From assembly GCF_041224425.1 (NCBI RefSeq), contig NZ_JBGFGL010000075.1:62001-126000 (forward strand): a stretch of 64,000 nt of DNA. Direction: 5' to 3'. Of this stretch, positions 8,867 through 16,087 are shown piece by piece. Each line of letters begins with the position of its first letter. The stretch's first letter is position 1. This DNA is from Psychroserpens sp041224425 (GTDB lineage: Bacteria > Bacteroidota > Bacteroidia > Flavobacteriales > Flavobacteriaceae). Under the pieces are notes generated by a model, which worked only from the letters and a program-made list of their open reading frames with translations, searched no databases and was not told the DNA's origin. The position numbers and the translations under genes are program-made.

Positions 8867-9441
8867 TGTTAGACCAATTAGTTAATTTAGATACTGATTT
8901 ATTTGTTTACTTAAATGGCTTAGGTACTGAATCTTGGGACGGCTTTTGGATGTTCTATACCACAAAATATTATTGGGCACCACTTTACGCAGTCTTATTA
9001 TTCTTATTGTACAAACAGCTCGGCACGAAACTATTTTTATACACTCTTTTGGTTATTGTTGCCATGATAACTTTTACAGATCAGATTACAAACGTTTTCA
9101 AAAATGTTCTGGTCATGCGGATGAGACCTTGTTATAATCCCGAAATTGAAGATGTCGTGCGATTGGTTAAAAGATCTTGCGGTGGAAGAAATGGTTATTT
9201 TTCAGGCCATGCGTCAAACTCAATGGCAGTTGCTTTTTTTACCGGATTGATTCTTAAATCCAGATACAGATTTTTAATTTACCTACTTGTCATTTGGGCT
9301 ATTGGTATGGGTTATAGTCGAATATATATAGGTGTACACTATCCTTTGGATGTCATTAGCGGCATGCTATTTGGGGCGCTTTGCGGATTTTTATTTTATA
9401 AAATTGTCATGTACCTAAAATCTAGATTAGAAAAATCGTAA
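8866..9441 (+). CDS. PAP2-family membrane phosphatase (undecaprenyl-diphosphatase or lipid phosphatase type)
   Basis: From ATG 8866 (overlapping the previous TGA) this is a 191-residue integral membrane protein with five or six hydrophobic segments. PAP2 motifs are present: motif 2 FSGHASN and motif 3 SRIYIGVHYPLD, carrying the catalytic His residues. Motif 1 reads KNVLVMRMRP, which has seven residues between Lys and Arg-Pro rather than the six of KX6RP, a small oddity. Enzymes of this group dephosphorylate undecaprenyl-PP, phosphatidylglycerophosphate or phosphatidate in the inner membrane. It ends one base from the stop of a convergent lipid-linked-type glycosyltransferase gene. Confidence 0.9.
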   Translation: MLDQLVNLDTDLFVYLNGLGTESWDGFWMFYTTKYYWAPLYAVLLFLLYKQLGTKLFLYTLLVIVAMITFTDQITNVFKNVLVMRMRPCYNPEIEDVVRLVKRSCGGRNGYFSGHASNSMAVAFFTGLILKSRYRFLIYLLVIWAIGMGYSRIYIGVHYPLDVISGMLFGALCGFLFYKIVMYLKSRLEKS

Positions 9442-9442
9442 T

Positions 9443-10159
9443 CTAAACTTGCTTTTTGTGAATGGTGTAATTAATATACTTTTTTTTCATCCACAAATAA
9501 GCAAAGCAATCCAATAGAGGGCCAAACAATCGATTGGTCATTCCAAATTTTGAGCGACCAGCTTGTCTAGAAAAGTGTTGTACAGGAATCTGTTTTACGT
9601 TTCCATTTTGAAGTAATACCATTGCAGGTAAAAATCGATGAAGTCCTCTAAACATAGGAATGCGTTTGGCGTAATCAGTCTTTATTATTTTTAGCGGACA
9701 ACCTGTGTCATCCATTTGGTCATGGGTAAAGCGCCTTCTGATGAAATTTGCAATTTTAGAGGATACTTTTTTTAAATAGCTATCATTTCGATTCACACGC
9801 ACACCAGTCACCAAATCGTAATCTCCTATATACTCAAAAAGCAAATCAAAATCTTTTGGAGAGGTTTGTAGGTCAGCATCAATGTATCCTAAATATTCAG
9901 TGTCACAATAGTCAAAACCAGCTTTTAATGCGCTGCTTAGACCTTTGTTTTCTGAAAATGCAAGAAATCCGAAATCTGAATACTTGTTGCAGATAGCTTC
10001 AATTTTTTCAAGACTATTATCAGTAGAGCCATCATCTACAAATAAAACTTTGGATGTTATTTGCGATGATGCTTTGAATTCCAACAATTCACTTTCCAAG
10101 CGCTTTAAATTGTCTTCTTCGTTATAAACAGGAATGATAATGGTAAGCACGTAATTCAT
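9443..10159 (-). CDS. GT2 glycosyltransferase, DPM1/polyprenyl-phosphate sugar transferase type
   Basis: The 238-residue protein has a GT-A fold signature: TIIIPVYNEEDNLKRL at the N-terminus, VDDGSTDNS, and the DXD-containing DADLQTSPKDF near residue 95. The pattern of VTGVRVNRNDS, DDTGCPLK and QAGRSKFG is that of dolichol/undecaprenyl-phosphate mannose- or glucose-type synthases. It has no strong C-terminal membrane pair, so it is the short DPM1-like form. The inferred role is making a polyprenyl-phosphate sugar donor for surface glycan or protein modification. It is convergent with the PAP2 gene, and meaB lies 26 bases upstream on the same strand. Confidence 0.9.
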   Translation of the reverse strand: MNYVLTIIIPVYNEEDNLKRLESELLEFKASSQITSKVLFVDDGSTDNSLEKIEAICNKYSDFGFLAFSENKGLSSALKAGFDYCDTEYLGYIDADLQTSPKDFDLLFEYIGDYDLVTGVRVNRNDSYLKKVSSKIANFIRRRFTHDQMDDTGCPLKIIKTDYAKRIPMFRGLHRFLPAMVLLQNGNVKQIPVQHFSRQAGRSKFGMTNRLFGPLLDCFAYLWMKKKYINYTIHKKQV

Positions 10160-10185
10160 GAAACATGACTTGTTTTGTCTGAGCC

Positions 10186-11259
10186 TTAAAGTTGAAGTAG
10201 GTATTCAGCGGCAACAAAAGGAGTCGTTTTTCCTTCATCGATCAACTGAAGTTGTTTTTGAAGCTCCTCTTTTATTTCTGGCTGATTGAAAAAATCGGAC
10301 TTTAAGCGTTCTTCAATTGTTTGTAACAACCAAAACTTACTTTGCTCTTTTCGGTTTTTCTCAAAATAACCATTGGCTTTCGTATGTTTGATATACGTGC
10401 TTATAAGTTCCCAGATATCTGAAATGCCTTCTTGTTTTAAGGCACTACAAAGACTTACTTTTGGTTGCCATTCTGAGGCTTTTTGAGGATACAGATGCAA
10501 GGCTCTGTTAAATTCTACTTTAGCTAGTTTTGCAGCTTTTAGGTTTTCTCCATCAGCTTTATTAATAGCAATGGCATCAGCCATTTCAATGATACCGCGT
10601 TTAATACCTTGAAGTTCGTCACCAGCGCCAGCCAATTTCAAAAGTAAAAAGAAATCAACCATGCTGTGAACAGCAGTTTCACTTTGACCAACACCTACGG
10701 TTTCAATAATAATGGTATCAAAGCCAGCTGCTTCACATAAAATAATGGTTTCTCTCGTTTTTCTTGCCACGCCACCTAAAGAGGTTCCTGAAGGCGAAGG
10801 TCTGATAAAAGCCTTCTCGTTTTTCACCAAATCTTCCATTCGTGTCTTGTCTCCCAAAATACTGCCTTTACTCAAACTACTACTTGGGTCAACAGCGAGC
10901 ACAGCCACTTTTTTGCCAACAGATGTTAAGTGCATTCCAAAAGCTTCAATAAAGGTGCTTTTTCCAACACCTGGAACACCTGTAATACCAATTCGAACCG
11001 ATTTGTTGGCTTGTTTCAAGCAACCTTGAATAATGGTATTGGCTTGTTGCAAATGTTTGACATTAGAACTTTCCACCAAAGTAATGGCACGACTTAAAGC
11101 TGTAATGTTGCCTTCTAAGATTTGCGAAATAAGAGCATCGGTAGTTGGCTTGAGTTTTCTTTTTTTCTTGATATTGCTAATAGAATTTACATTGGTGATT
11201 TCAGATTCTGAAACACCATCCGTATTGCGCAATGCAGAAGATTTTGAGTGTTCGGTCAA
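10186..11259 (-). CDS. meaB: Methylmalonyl-CoA mutase-associated GTPase MeaB
   Basis: This 357-residue G3E-family GTPase has a P-loop GVPGVGKST at about residues 94-102, AVDPSSSLSKGSILGDKTRM, the Walker-B/switch region IIIETVGVGQSE and the base-recognition NKADG. MeaB (also called ArgK) guards B12-dependent methylmalonyl-CoA mutase against inactivation and assists cofactor exchange. The mutase genes are not in this window, but a PduO-type cobalamin adenosyltransferase is encoded at 20053-20628, consistent with an active methylmalonyl-CoA pathway. A DUF2911 gene sits 6 bases upstream on the same strand and is probably co-transcribed. Confidence 0.95.
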   Translation of the reverse strand: MTEHSKSSALRNTDGVSESEITNVNSISNIKKKRKLKPTTDALISQILEGNITALSRAITLVESSNVKHLQQANTIIQGCLKQANKSVRIGITGVPGVGKSTFIEAFGMHLTSVGKKVAVLAVDPSSSLSKGSILGDKTRMEDLVKNEKAFIRPSPSGTSLGGVARKTRETIILCEAAGFDTIIIETVGVGQSETAVHSMVDFFLLLKLAGAGDELQGIKRGIIEMADAIAINKADGENLKAAKLAKVEFNRALHLYPQKASEWQPKVSLCSALKQEGISDIWELISTYIKHTKANGYFEKNRKEQSKFWLLQTIEERLKSDFFNQPEIKEELQKQLQLIDEGKTTPFVAAEYLLQL

Positions 11260-11265
11260 ATGCCT

Positions 11266-11841
11266 TTATTCCTTTTGGTCCTTTATTACAGTTAAAGGTA
11301 CGGCAATTTTTGTTTTGTCCCAAGCTAAAGTAAGTTTGAGATCATCGGTTGAATTATCAAAGGCTATGGTAAACTGTTCGACTACTTTATTTAAGGTTTC
11401 CACTGGAACATCAATTTCCAATAAGTCATAATTTGGATCCCATAAGGGTTGCATTTGCTCATCAACACCCCAAGCATATTGTTTGGTATTTAGCATCACT
11501 TTCCAAACACTGTCGTTCGGAACGGTCCAAAGGGAATATTTTCCAGCAGGCACATAAATGCCATCAACCATCAAATCTTTGTTGGATTCAAAAGTAGTAG
11601 CTTCATTAGCTCCAGTTCTCCAAACCTTTCCATGAGGAACCAAACCGCCAAAAATTTCACGACCTTTTTTGTATGGTCGGTTGTAAAATACTTCGAGCTC
11701 TAAATCGTTTAGTTTGAATTCTACAGTGTCTTTCGGACTCAAACGATTTTCAAATATATTCTCAACAAAATAGGAGTAAAGGAAAAGTCCGATAGCAACT
11801 ATAGACAAAAATATGAGTAGGCGTTTTAAAAACGTGTTCAT
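11266..11841 (-). CDS. DUF2911 family protein with N-terminal membrane anchor
   Basis: The 191-residue protein starts with an uncleaved-looking hydrophobic segment (about residues 8-25) and then has the DUF2911 core: FYNRPYKKGREIFGGLVPHG, VWRTGANEATTF, GKYSLWTVPN, and a C-terminal beta-rich part with LTLAWDKTKIAVPL. The domain is widespread in Bacteroidetes as exported protein; its function is not established. It is translated just upstream of meaB, but I see no reason to link it to B12 metabolism. Confidence 0.88.
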   Translation of the reverse strand: MNTFLKRLLIFLSIVAIGLFLYSYFVENIFENRLSPKDTVEFKLNDLELEVFYNRPYKKGREIFGGLVPHGKVWRTGANEATTFESNKDLMVDGIYVPAGKYSLWTVPNDSVWKVMLNTKQYAWGVDEQMQPLWDPNYDLLEIDVPVETLNKVVEQFTIAFDNSTDDLKLTLAWDKTKIAVPLTVIKDQKE

Positions 11842-12021
11842 GTAAATTTCAACAATTTAAAAATGCGACATAAATATACTAGTAAATCAGTGACTTCCCA
11901 ATGAAACTTAACGTACTTTTAGGATATCTATTATATTTTTTTAAAAATTTTGATAGATTTTGCAACACTCACTTTTTTGTATCGTCTTTTAAGTGAACTC
12001 AACCAAACCAAAACCCTTTAG

Positions 12022-12573
12022 ATGTCAGAATCTAATATTATTGAAAAGTGTAGGCAAAACAATCGTGTCGCTCAGATGCATTTGTACAAGCAGTATTGCG
12101 ATGGAATGTTCATTGTGGCTATGCGCTTCATGAAAGATGCTATGGAAGCAGAAGACATGGTCCAGGAAGCTTTCATCAAAGCCTTTTCAAAATTAGATCA
12201 ATTTAAAGCTGAAGTGACCTTTGGTGCTTGGTTGAAACGTATCGTGATTCATAAATGTATCGATACCTTAAAATCCAAAAAACAGCGTTTGCTGGAATTG
12301 GAAGAGGTGCACCTAAAGGTTGTCGATACGAATTTTGAAAACGAATGGTTAGTTGAAGATACAATTACTGCAGAGGAAGTGAAGGATGCGATTCATAAGT
12401 TGCCAGACAAATACCGTTATGTTTTAATGCTGTATTTGATGGAAGGTTATGATCATCAAGAGATTTCGGATATCCTAAATATTTCCGAAGTAGCATCAAG
12501 AACGCAACTCTCAAGAGGAAAATCAAGATTAAGAGAATTATTAACACCTATTAAAAATGGCACAAGATCTTAG
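12022..12573 (+). CDS. ECF-type RNA polymerase sigma-70 factor
   Basis: The 183-residue protein contains only sigma regions 2 and 4. Region 2 spans about residues 24-85 (MKDAMEAEDMVQEAFIKAF, FGAWLKRIVIHKCID), and region 4 about residues 120-175 (LPDKYRYVLMLYLMEGYDHQ, then EISDILNISEVASRTQLSRG). This is the group 4 (ECF) layout. It is the first gene of an operon: the putative anti-sigma gene overlaps its end by 17 bases, and a large repeat protein follows. By analogy it is probably held inactive by the next gene product and released by an envelope signal, though the anti-sigma activity is inferred. Confidence 0.95.
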   Translation: MSESNIIEKCRQNNRVAQMHLYKQYCDGMFIVAMRFMKDAMEAEDMVQEAFIKAFSKLDQFKAEVTFGAWLKRIVIHKCIDTLKSKKQRLLELEEVHLKVVDTNFENEWLVEDTITAEEVKDAIHKLPDKYRYVLMLYLMEGYDHQEISDILNISEVASRTQLSRGKSRLRELLTPIKNGTRS

Positions 12574-13144
12574 AGATTTATTACGCAATGAGCAAAACGA
12601 TTCGCACAAAAAAATGAATGATGGGCATGAGTCACGATTTCTTAAGAAATTGGATGACGCCTTGCCTGAAGAATCATCAATCAAAAAACGCTACAGTGTT
12701 TTACAATTAGCGGCAAGTATCATTGTGCTTTTAGGATTGGCTTATGGTGCTTATATGTTTTTTCAACCAGAAGAAAACATTGGAAATAAGGTGGTCAATA
12801 ATAATCCTGATAGCATTCAAGAGGATCAATTGAAATCTTTAGGCGACATTTCTCCAGATTTGAAAAAGGTTGAAGATTACTATTTGGCAAACATCAACCT
12901 AGAACTGTCAAAAATCAAGCAAACCAAGGAAAACAAAGAGTTATTTGATGGTTATGTCTTGCGATTGGCAGAATTGAATCAGGAATATAAGCGCCTAACA
13001 GTCGAGCTCACTGAAAATGGACCAAATGAGTTAACCGTAAGTGCCTTGATTGACAACCTGAAACTTCGCTTGAATTTATTGTATCGCTTAAAAGAACAGT
13101 TAAATGATTTAAATGCCTCTGAAGACTCTAAAAAAATCAGTTGA
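12557..13144 (+). CDS. Putative membrane-anchored anti-sigma factor
   Basis: This 195-residue protein has an acidic/basic cytoplasmic head of about 45 residues, one membrane segment (about 49-67, LQLAASIIVLLGLAYGAYMF) and a 125-residue helical periplasmic part rich in Lys, Glu and Leu. This layout, and the 17-base overlap with the ECF sigma gene, fit a flavobacterial anti-sigma factor. No zinc-binding H-x3-C-x2-C motif is present, so it is not a ZAS-type anti-sigma. The assignment is from context and topology, not from a recognised domain. Confidence 0.75.
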   Translation: MAQDLRDLLRNEQNDSHKKMNDGHESRFLKKLDDALPEESSIKKRYSVLQLAASIIVLLGLAYGAYMFFQPEENIGNKVVNNNPDSIQEDQLKSLGDISPDLKKVEDYYLANINLELSKIKQTKENKELFDGYVLRLAELNQEYKRLTVELTENGPNELTVSALIDNLKLRLNLLYRLKEQLNDLNASEDSKKIS

Positions 13145-13175
13145 TCAAGAGGTACTATTTAATAACCAAAACAAG

Positions 13176-14759
13176 ATGAAAACAAAAAATATTGCATTTT
13201 TATTACTGTTGTTCAGTTTCGCTTTAAGTGTTACAGCACAACAAAAATTGACTAAAATGTCAAAACAGATCAATGTTTCTAAAGATGTGGAAATTGATTT
13301 GAATACCAGCTATGTTGAAATTGAAATTGATACATGGAACAAAAACATCTTAGAAATTGAAGCCTATATCGAAGATGAAAAAATGTCTAAGGAAGAACTT
13401 CAACAAGCCTTAAAACAATGGAATCTTAAGGTTGAAGGATCAGGTGATTATGTCAAGATCAGTTCTGAAGGCGCTTTTCCAAACTGGAATAGTTCAGCAC
13501 CTGTTAGGTTTGATCTTGAAGACCTTAATATAAACATTGCTTTGGCTGAGATGCCAGAACTTCCTGAACTTCCAGAGATGCCAGAACTTCCTGAACTTCC
13601 AGAGCTACCTGAAATGGAGCGTTTCGAAATGAAGGCGTTTCCAGAACTGCCTGAAATTCCTAAACTTCCAAAAGGGATCAAAAATGTTAGTTTCGATACA
13701 GAGGCTTATGAAAAAGAAGGTGACGCTTATCTTGATCGATGGAGCAAGGAATTTGATGAAAAATACCAAGACGAGATGAAAGCTTGGGGTAAAGAAATGG
13801 CAAAAGTTGATTTTTCCAAATACGAAAAGGAAATGGAAAAATGGGGCGAGCGTTTTGGTGAAGAATACGGTAAGAAAATGGAAGCTTGGGGAAGAGAATT
13901 TGAGCTTCGCTTTGATGATAAATGGGCTGAAAAGATGGAAGCTTGGGGAGAAAAGTATGGCAAGGAAATGGAGCAACGTGCACGTGTTCAAGAACAGCGC
14001 ATAGCTGAGCGTCAAGACCAAATAGCAAAGCGTCAAGCTGAAATTGGAAAACGTGTTGAAGAACGAAACAAAGAACGAGAAGAGCGTCTGGCGCAAATGG
14101 AACTGCGTTTGGCTGATCGCCAAAAAGCAAGAGAAGAACGACAGGCAGAATTGGCTAAGCGCTTAAAATTGATTGGTGGCGATAAAGTCAAGAAAACCAT
14201 AAAAATTAAAATGCCTAAAAAGGCGAAGTTGAATATGAATGTCAGACATGGCGAATTAAAGCTTGGTTCTGTAATTCATAATCTAAAGGCAGATATTTCA
14301 CATGCCGTATTGGTGGCTAATCACATTGATGGAAAGGAAACTTCCATCAATGTGGCTTACTCGCCTGTGGATATTGTTACATGGAGTTTGGGTCAGTTGA
14401 ACTTAAAATATGTTGAAGAAGCACAGATTCAAAATATTGGTCGATTGGTATTGAACAGTAATTCCTCTGATATCATTTTAGCAAATATTATGGATAATGC
14501 CATTATTGATGGTAGTTTTGGCGAATTGGCTATAGCCAATATAGCCGATTCCTTTAGCAACTTGAATATTATTTTGGAGAATAGCGATGCACTTATTTCC
14601 CTACCAAAATCGGATTACAGTGTATTTTTTAAAGGCAATCGCTCCAAGCTCAACAACAAAATGACCTCTCAGAAAACCATTGAAAACAATGCCTCTGGAA
14701 ATAGTTCAGGAAAATCTATTGTAGTTAATGCCAAGTATAGCGACGTGGTACTTCGTTAA
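13176..14759 (+). CDS. Exported repeat protein with PELPE and KMEAWG repeats, coiled coil and C-terminal beta domain
   Basis: I start at ATG 13176, which gives a signal peptide (MKTKNIAFLLLLFSFALSVTAQ) and 527 residues; the longer open frame would overlap the previous gene. In order, I see: a beta-rich segment (residues 35-110), a proline-rich run of MPELPELPE units (126-165), four imperfect roughly 18-residue repeats around E-M-x-A/K-W-G (about 195-268), a highly charged Arg/Glu/Gln coiled coil (about 268-333), and a C-terminal domain with repeating short strands resembling DUF4097-type adhesin repeats. I do not recognise a named family for the whole protein. It is the third gene of the sigma operon and could be its periplasmic input or output. 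Confidence 0.85.
   Translation: MKTKNIAFLLLLFSFALSVTAQQKLTKMSKQINVSKDVEIDLNTSYVEIEIDTWNKNILEIEAYIEDEKMSKEELQQALKQWNLKVEGSGDYVKISSEGAFPNWNSSAPVRFDLEDLNINIALAEMPELPELPEMPELPELPELPEMERFEMKAFPELPEIPKLPKGIKNVSFDTEAYEKEGDAYLDRWSKEFDEKYQDEMKAWGKEMAKVDFSKYEKEMEKWGERFGEEYGKKMEAWGREFELRFDDKWAEKMEAWGEKYGKEMEQRARVQEQRIAERQDQIAKRQAEIGKRVEERNKEREERLAQMELRLADRQKAREERQAELAKRLKLIGGDKVKKTIKIKMPKKAKLNMNVRHGELKLGSVIHNLKADISHAVLVANHIDGKETSINVAYSPVDIVTWSLGQLNLKYVEEAQIQNIGRLVLNSNSSDIILANIMDNAIIDGSFGELAIANIADSFSNLNIILENSDALISLPKSDYSVFFKGNRSKLNNKMTSQKTIENNASGNSSGKSIVVNAKYSDVVLR
13551..13604 (+). repeat. Exact 27-base tandem duplication encoding MPELPELPE twice
   Basis: Bases 13551-13577 and 13578-13604 are identical and encode MPELPELPE each time; shorter PELPE-like units continue to about 13670. 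An in-frame tandem unit of this kind can expand or contract by slippage without breaking the frame. Confidence 0.9.
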
Positions 14760-14836
14760 GTCAATATGCTCAAAAAAAGCCCTTGTTATAAATAGAATCC
14801 TACATTGATACGCTTCACTTTCCACATCTTTTGATG

Positions 14837-14844
14837 TACTTTTG
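14837..14844 (+). promoter_or_regulatory. -7 element upstream of the M23 peptidase gene
   Basis: TACTTTTG matches TAnnTTTG and ends 8 bases before the first ATG (14853). The short distance suggests that translation may begin at the second in-frame ATG (14859). No convincing -33 element was seen. Confidence 0.4.
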
Positions 14845-14852
14845 GCAAAACG

Positions 14853-15551
14853 ATGTTTATGCCTTTAGATCATTTTCAGCAGCTTTTACATTCTTTAGGT
14901 CAAGAATCACTTCACGTATTAAGTGATACATTTTCCAAATCGGATTATGTGCCCTTAGACCTTTCCAAAGATAATCCAGACTTACAGAAAATCGATGTAT
15001 CTTCTTCAGAGGCATTAGGTCAATACATCGATGCTCATATCGAAAAACATCATGGCAAAATAGCTTATGGAGGCTATTTGGAAACACGCCATATTTACCG
15101 ACGTAGTACCCATTTCAATAATTTCAAACCAGTTGACGAACGCAATATCCATCTGGGATTGGATTTATGGATTGCTGCGGAAACCCCAATTTTCACCCCT
15201 TTGGATGCTGAAGTACATAGCTTTAAGAACAATACGCTTTTTGGTGATTACGGACCAACCATCATTTTAAAACACCAAGTTGAAGGTACAGTGTTTTTTA
15301 CCTTGTATGGCCATTTGAGCTTAGAATCCTTAACAGATTTAACTGTTGGACAACTCTTCAAGCAAGGTGACCAAATTGCTGCTTTAGGAGCTGCCTCTGT
15401 CAATGGTGATTACCCACCACATTTACATTTTCAGATCATAAAAGATATTCAGGAGTATGTTGGTGATTATCCTGGTGTTTGCTCACAAAAGGATTTGGCG
15501 TTTTATAAAGCAAATTGTCCAGATCCAAATTTAATGTTACAATTATATTAA
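14853..15551 (+). CDS. M23 (LytM) family metallopeptidase without a signal peptide
   Basis: The 232-residue protein carries the M23 zinc site: His100-x3-Asp104 in HLGLD, His154 in LYGHLS and the HxH pair His190/His192 in PPHLHFQI. M23 enzymes normally cut peptidoglycan cross-bridges, but here there is no signal peptide, membrane anchor or SH3/LysM domain, and residues 1-95 are a soluble N-terminal part. Either it is cytoplasmic or it is exported by another route. The stop overlaps the stop region of the convergent membrane-protein gene by 4 bases. Possible starts are ATG 14853 and ATG 14859. Confidence 0.9.
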   Translation: MFMPLDHFQQLLHSLGQESLHVLSDTFSKSDYVPLDLSKDNPDLQKIDVSSSEALGQYIDAHIEKHHGKIAYGGYLETRHIYRRSTHFNNFKPVDERNIHLGLDLWIAAETPIFTPLDAEVHSFKNNTLFGDYGPTIILKHQVEGTVFFTLYGHLSLESLTDLTVGQLFKQGDQIAALGAASVNGDYPPHLHFQIIKDIQEYVGDYPGVCSQKDLAFYKANCPDPNLMLQLY

Positions 15552-15952
15552 TTCGTTAATTGTTTTCGAGCCATTGATTTTCCAATTAAGAACCCGATAA
15601 TGGCGAATGCAGCGTCAGCAATGGTAAACCATAATTCCTTTGGTAGCATGATGATGTTGAATGCCGTTGCCGCAAGCATCAGTCCACCAACAATATAAGC
15701 TGGAACCATACTGGTTTTGGAAATCAATCCAGCAATCCACATGCCAACAATAATGCCTAAAAAGTGCGCCAATACGACAAATATTTTGGCTCCGACCGGA
15801 ATCTTATCCATGTTGTTTTTGATCCATTCCATATCCATCGGATTGGAGCCTTCAGGAAGTGGAAATAAAGTTTGACCAAGAAGAGATTCAAAAATATAAA
15901 CGGTTATTGAAGCCACAATAAAACCGACAATAGTTGCGAGGACATTTCTCAT
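15548..15952 (-). CDS. Small four-helix membrane protein, unknown function
   Basis: This 134-residue protein has four hydrophobic segments (about residues 5-24, 56-77, 83-102 and 108-126), with a short polar loop carrying NPMDMEWIKNN after the first. It is highly Ala/Ile/Gly rich and ends KSMARKQLTN. I know similar uncharacterised small membrane proteins from Flavobacteriaceae but can give no function. It lies downstream of secA on the same strand, separated by a strong terminator at 15992-16019, so it is probably transcribed on its own. Confidence 0.8.
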   Translation of the reverse strand: MRNVLATIVGFIVASITVYIFESLLGQTLFPLPEGSNPMDMEWIKNNMDKIPVGAKIFVVLAHFLGIIVGMWIAGLISKTSMVPAYIVGGLMLAATAFNIIMLPKELWFTIADAAFAIIGFLIGKSMARKQLTN

Positions 15953-15987
15953 GATGACAATAGATTAGTTAGTGATATCAAGATACT

Positions 15988-16019
15988 AAAAAAAACCTGA
16001 TAGATATCTATCAGGTTTT
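15988..16019 (-). terminator. Strong palindromic terminator after secA
   Basis: Bases 15992-16019 are a perfect 28-base palindrome (AAAACCTGATAGAT and its complement), which folds to a 12-base stem with a 4-base ATAT loop. On the minus strand it is followed by a T-tract (complement of the A run 15988-15995). It lies 68 bases beyond the secA stop. Confidence 0.85.
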
Positions 16020-16047
16020 AATCAAATGTAATTTTAAAAAATTGACT

Positions 16048-16079
16048 TGATGAGATTCTGAATCAAGTTCAGAATGACA
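16048..16079 (+). repeat. REP-like palindrome, copy 1 (downstream of secA)
   Basis: The stem ATTCTGAA (16055-16062) pairs with TTCAGAAT (16068-16075) around a 5-base TCAAG loop, within TGATGAGATTCTGA-type flanks. It sits 8 bases beyond the secA stop codon. Two related copies lie upstream of secA. Confidence 0.8.
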
Positions 16080-16087
16080 AAAATGAT

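Noticed and set aside
11033..11431. 132-codon plus-strand frame bridging meaB and the DUF2911 gene
   Set aside because: It is antisense to two well-supported genes and crosses their boundary without any domain.
13605..14130. Long open frames on the minus strand (up to 172 codons) opposite the repeat protein
   Set aside because: They arise from the Lys/Glu-rich, repetitive codons of the plus-strand gene; they have no start context, signal or domain, and several overlap each other.
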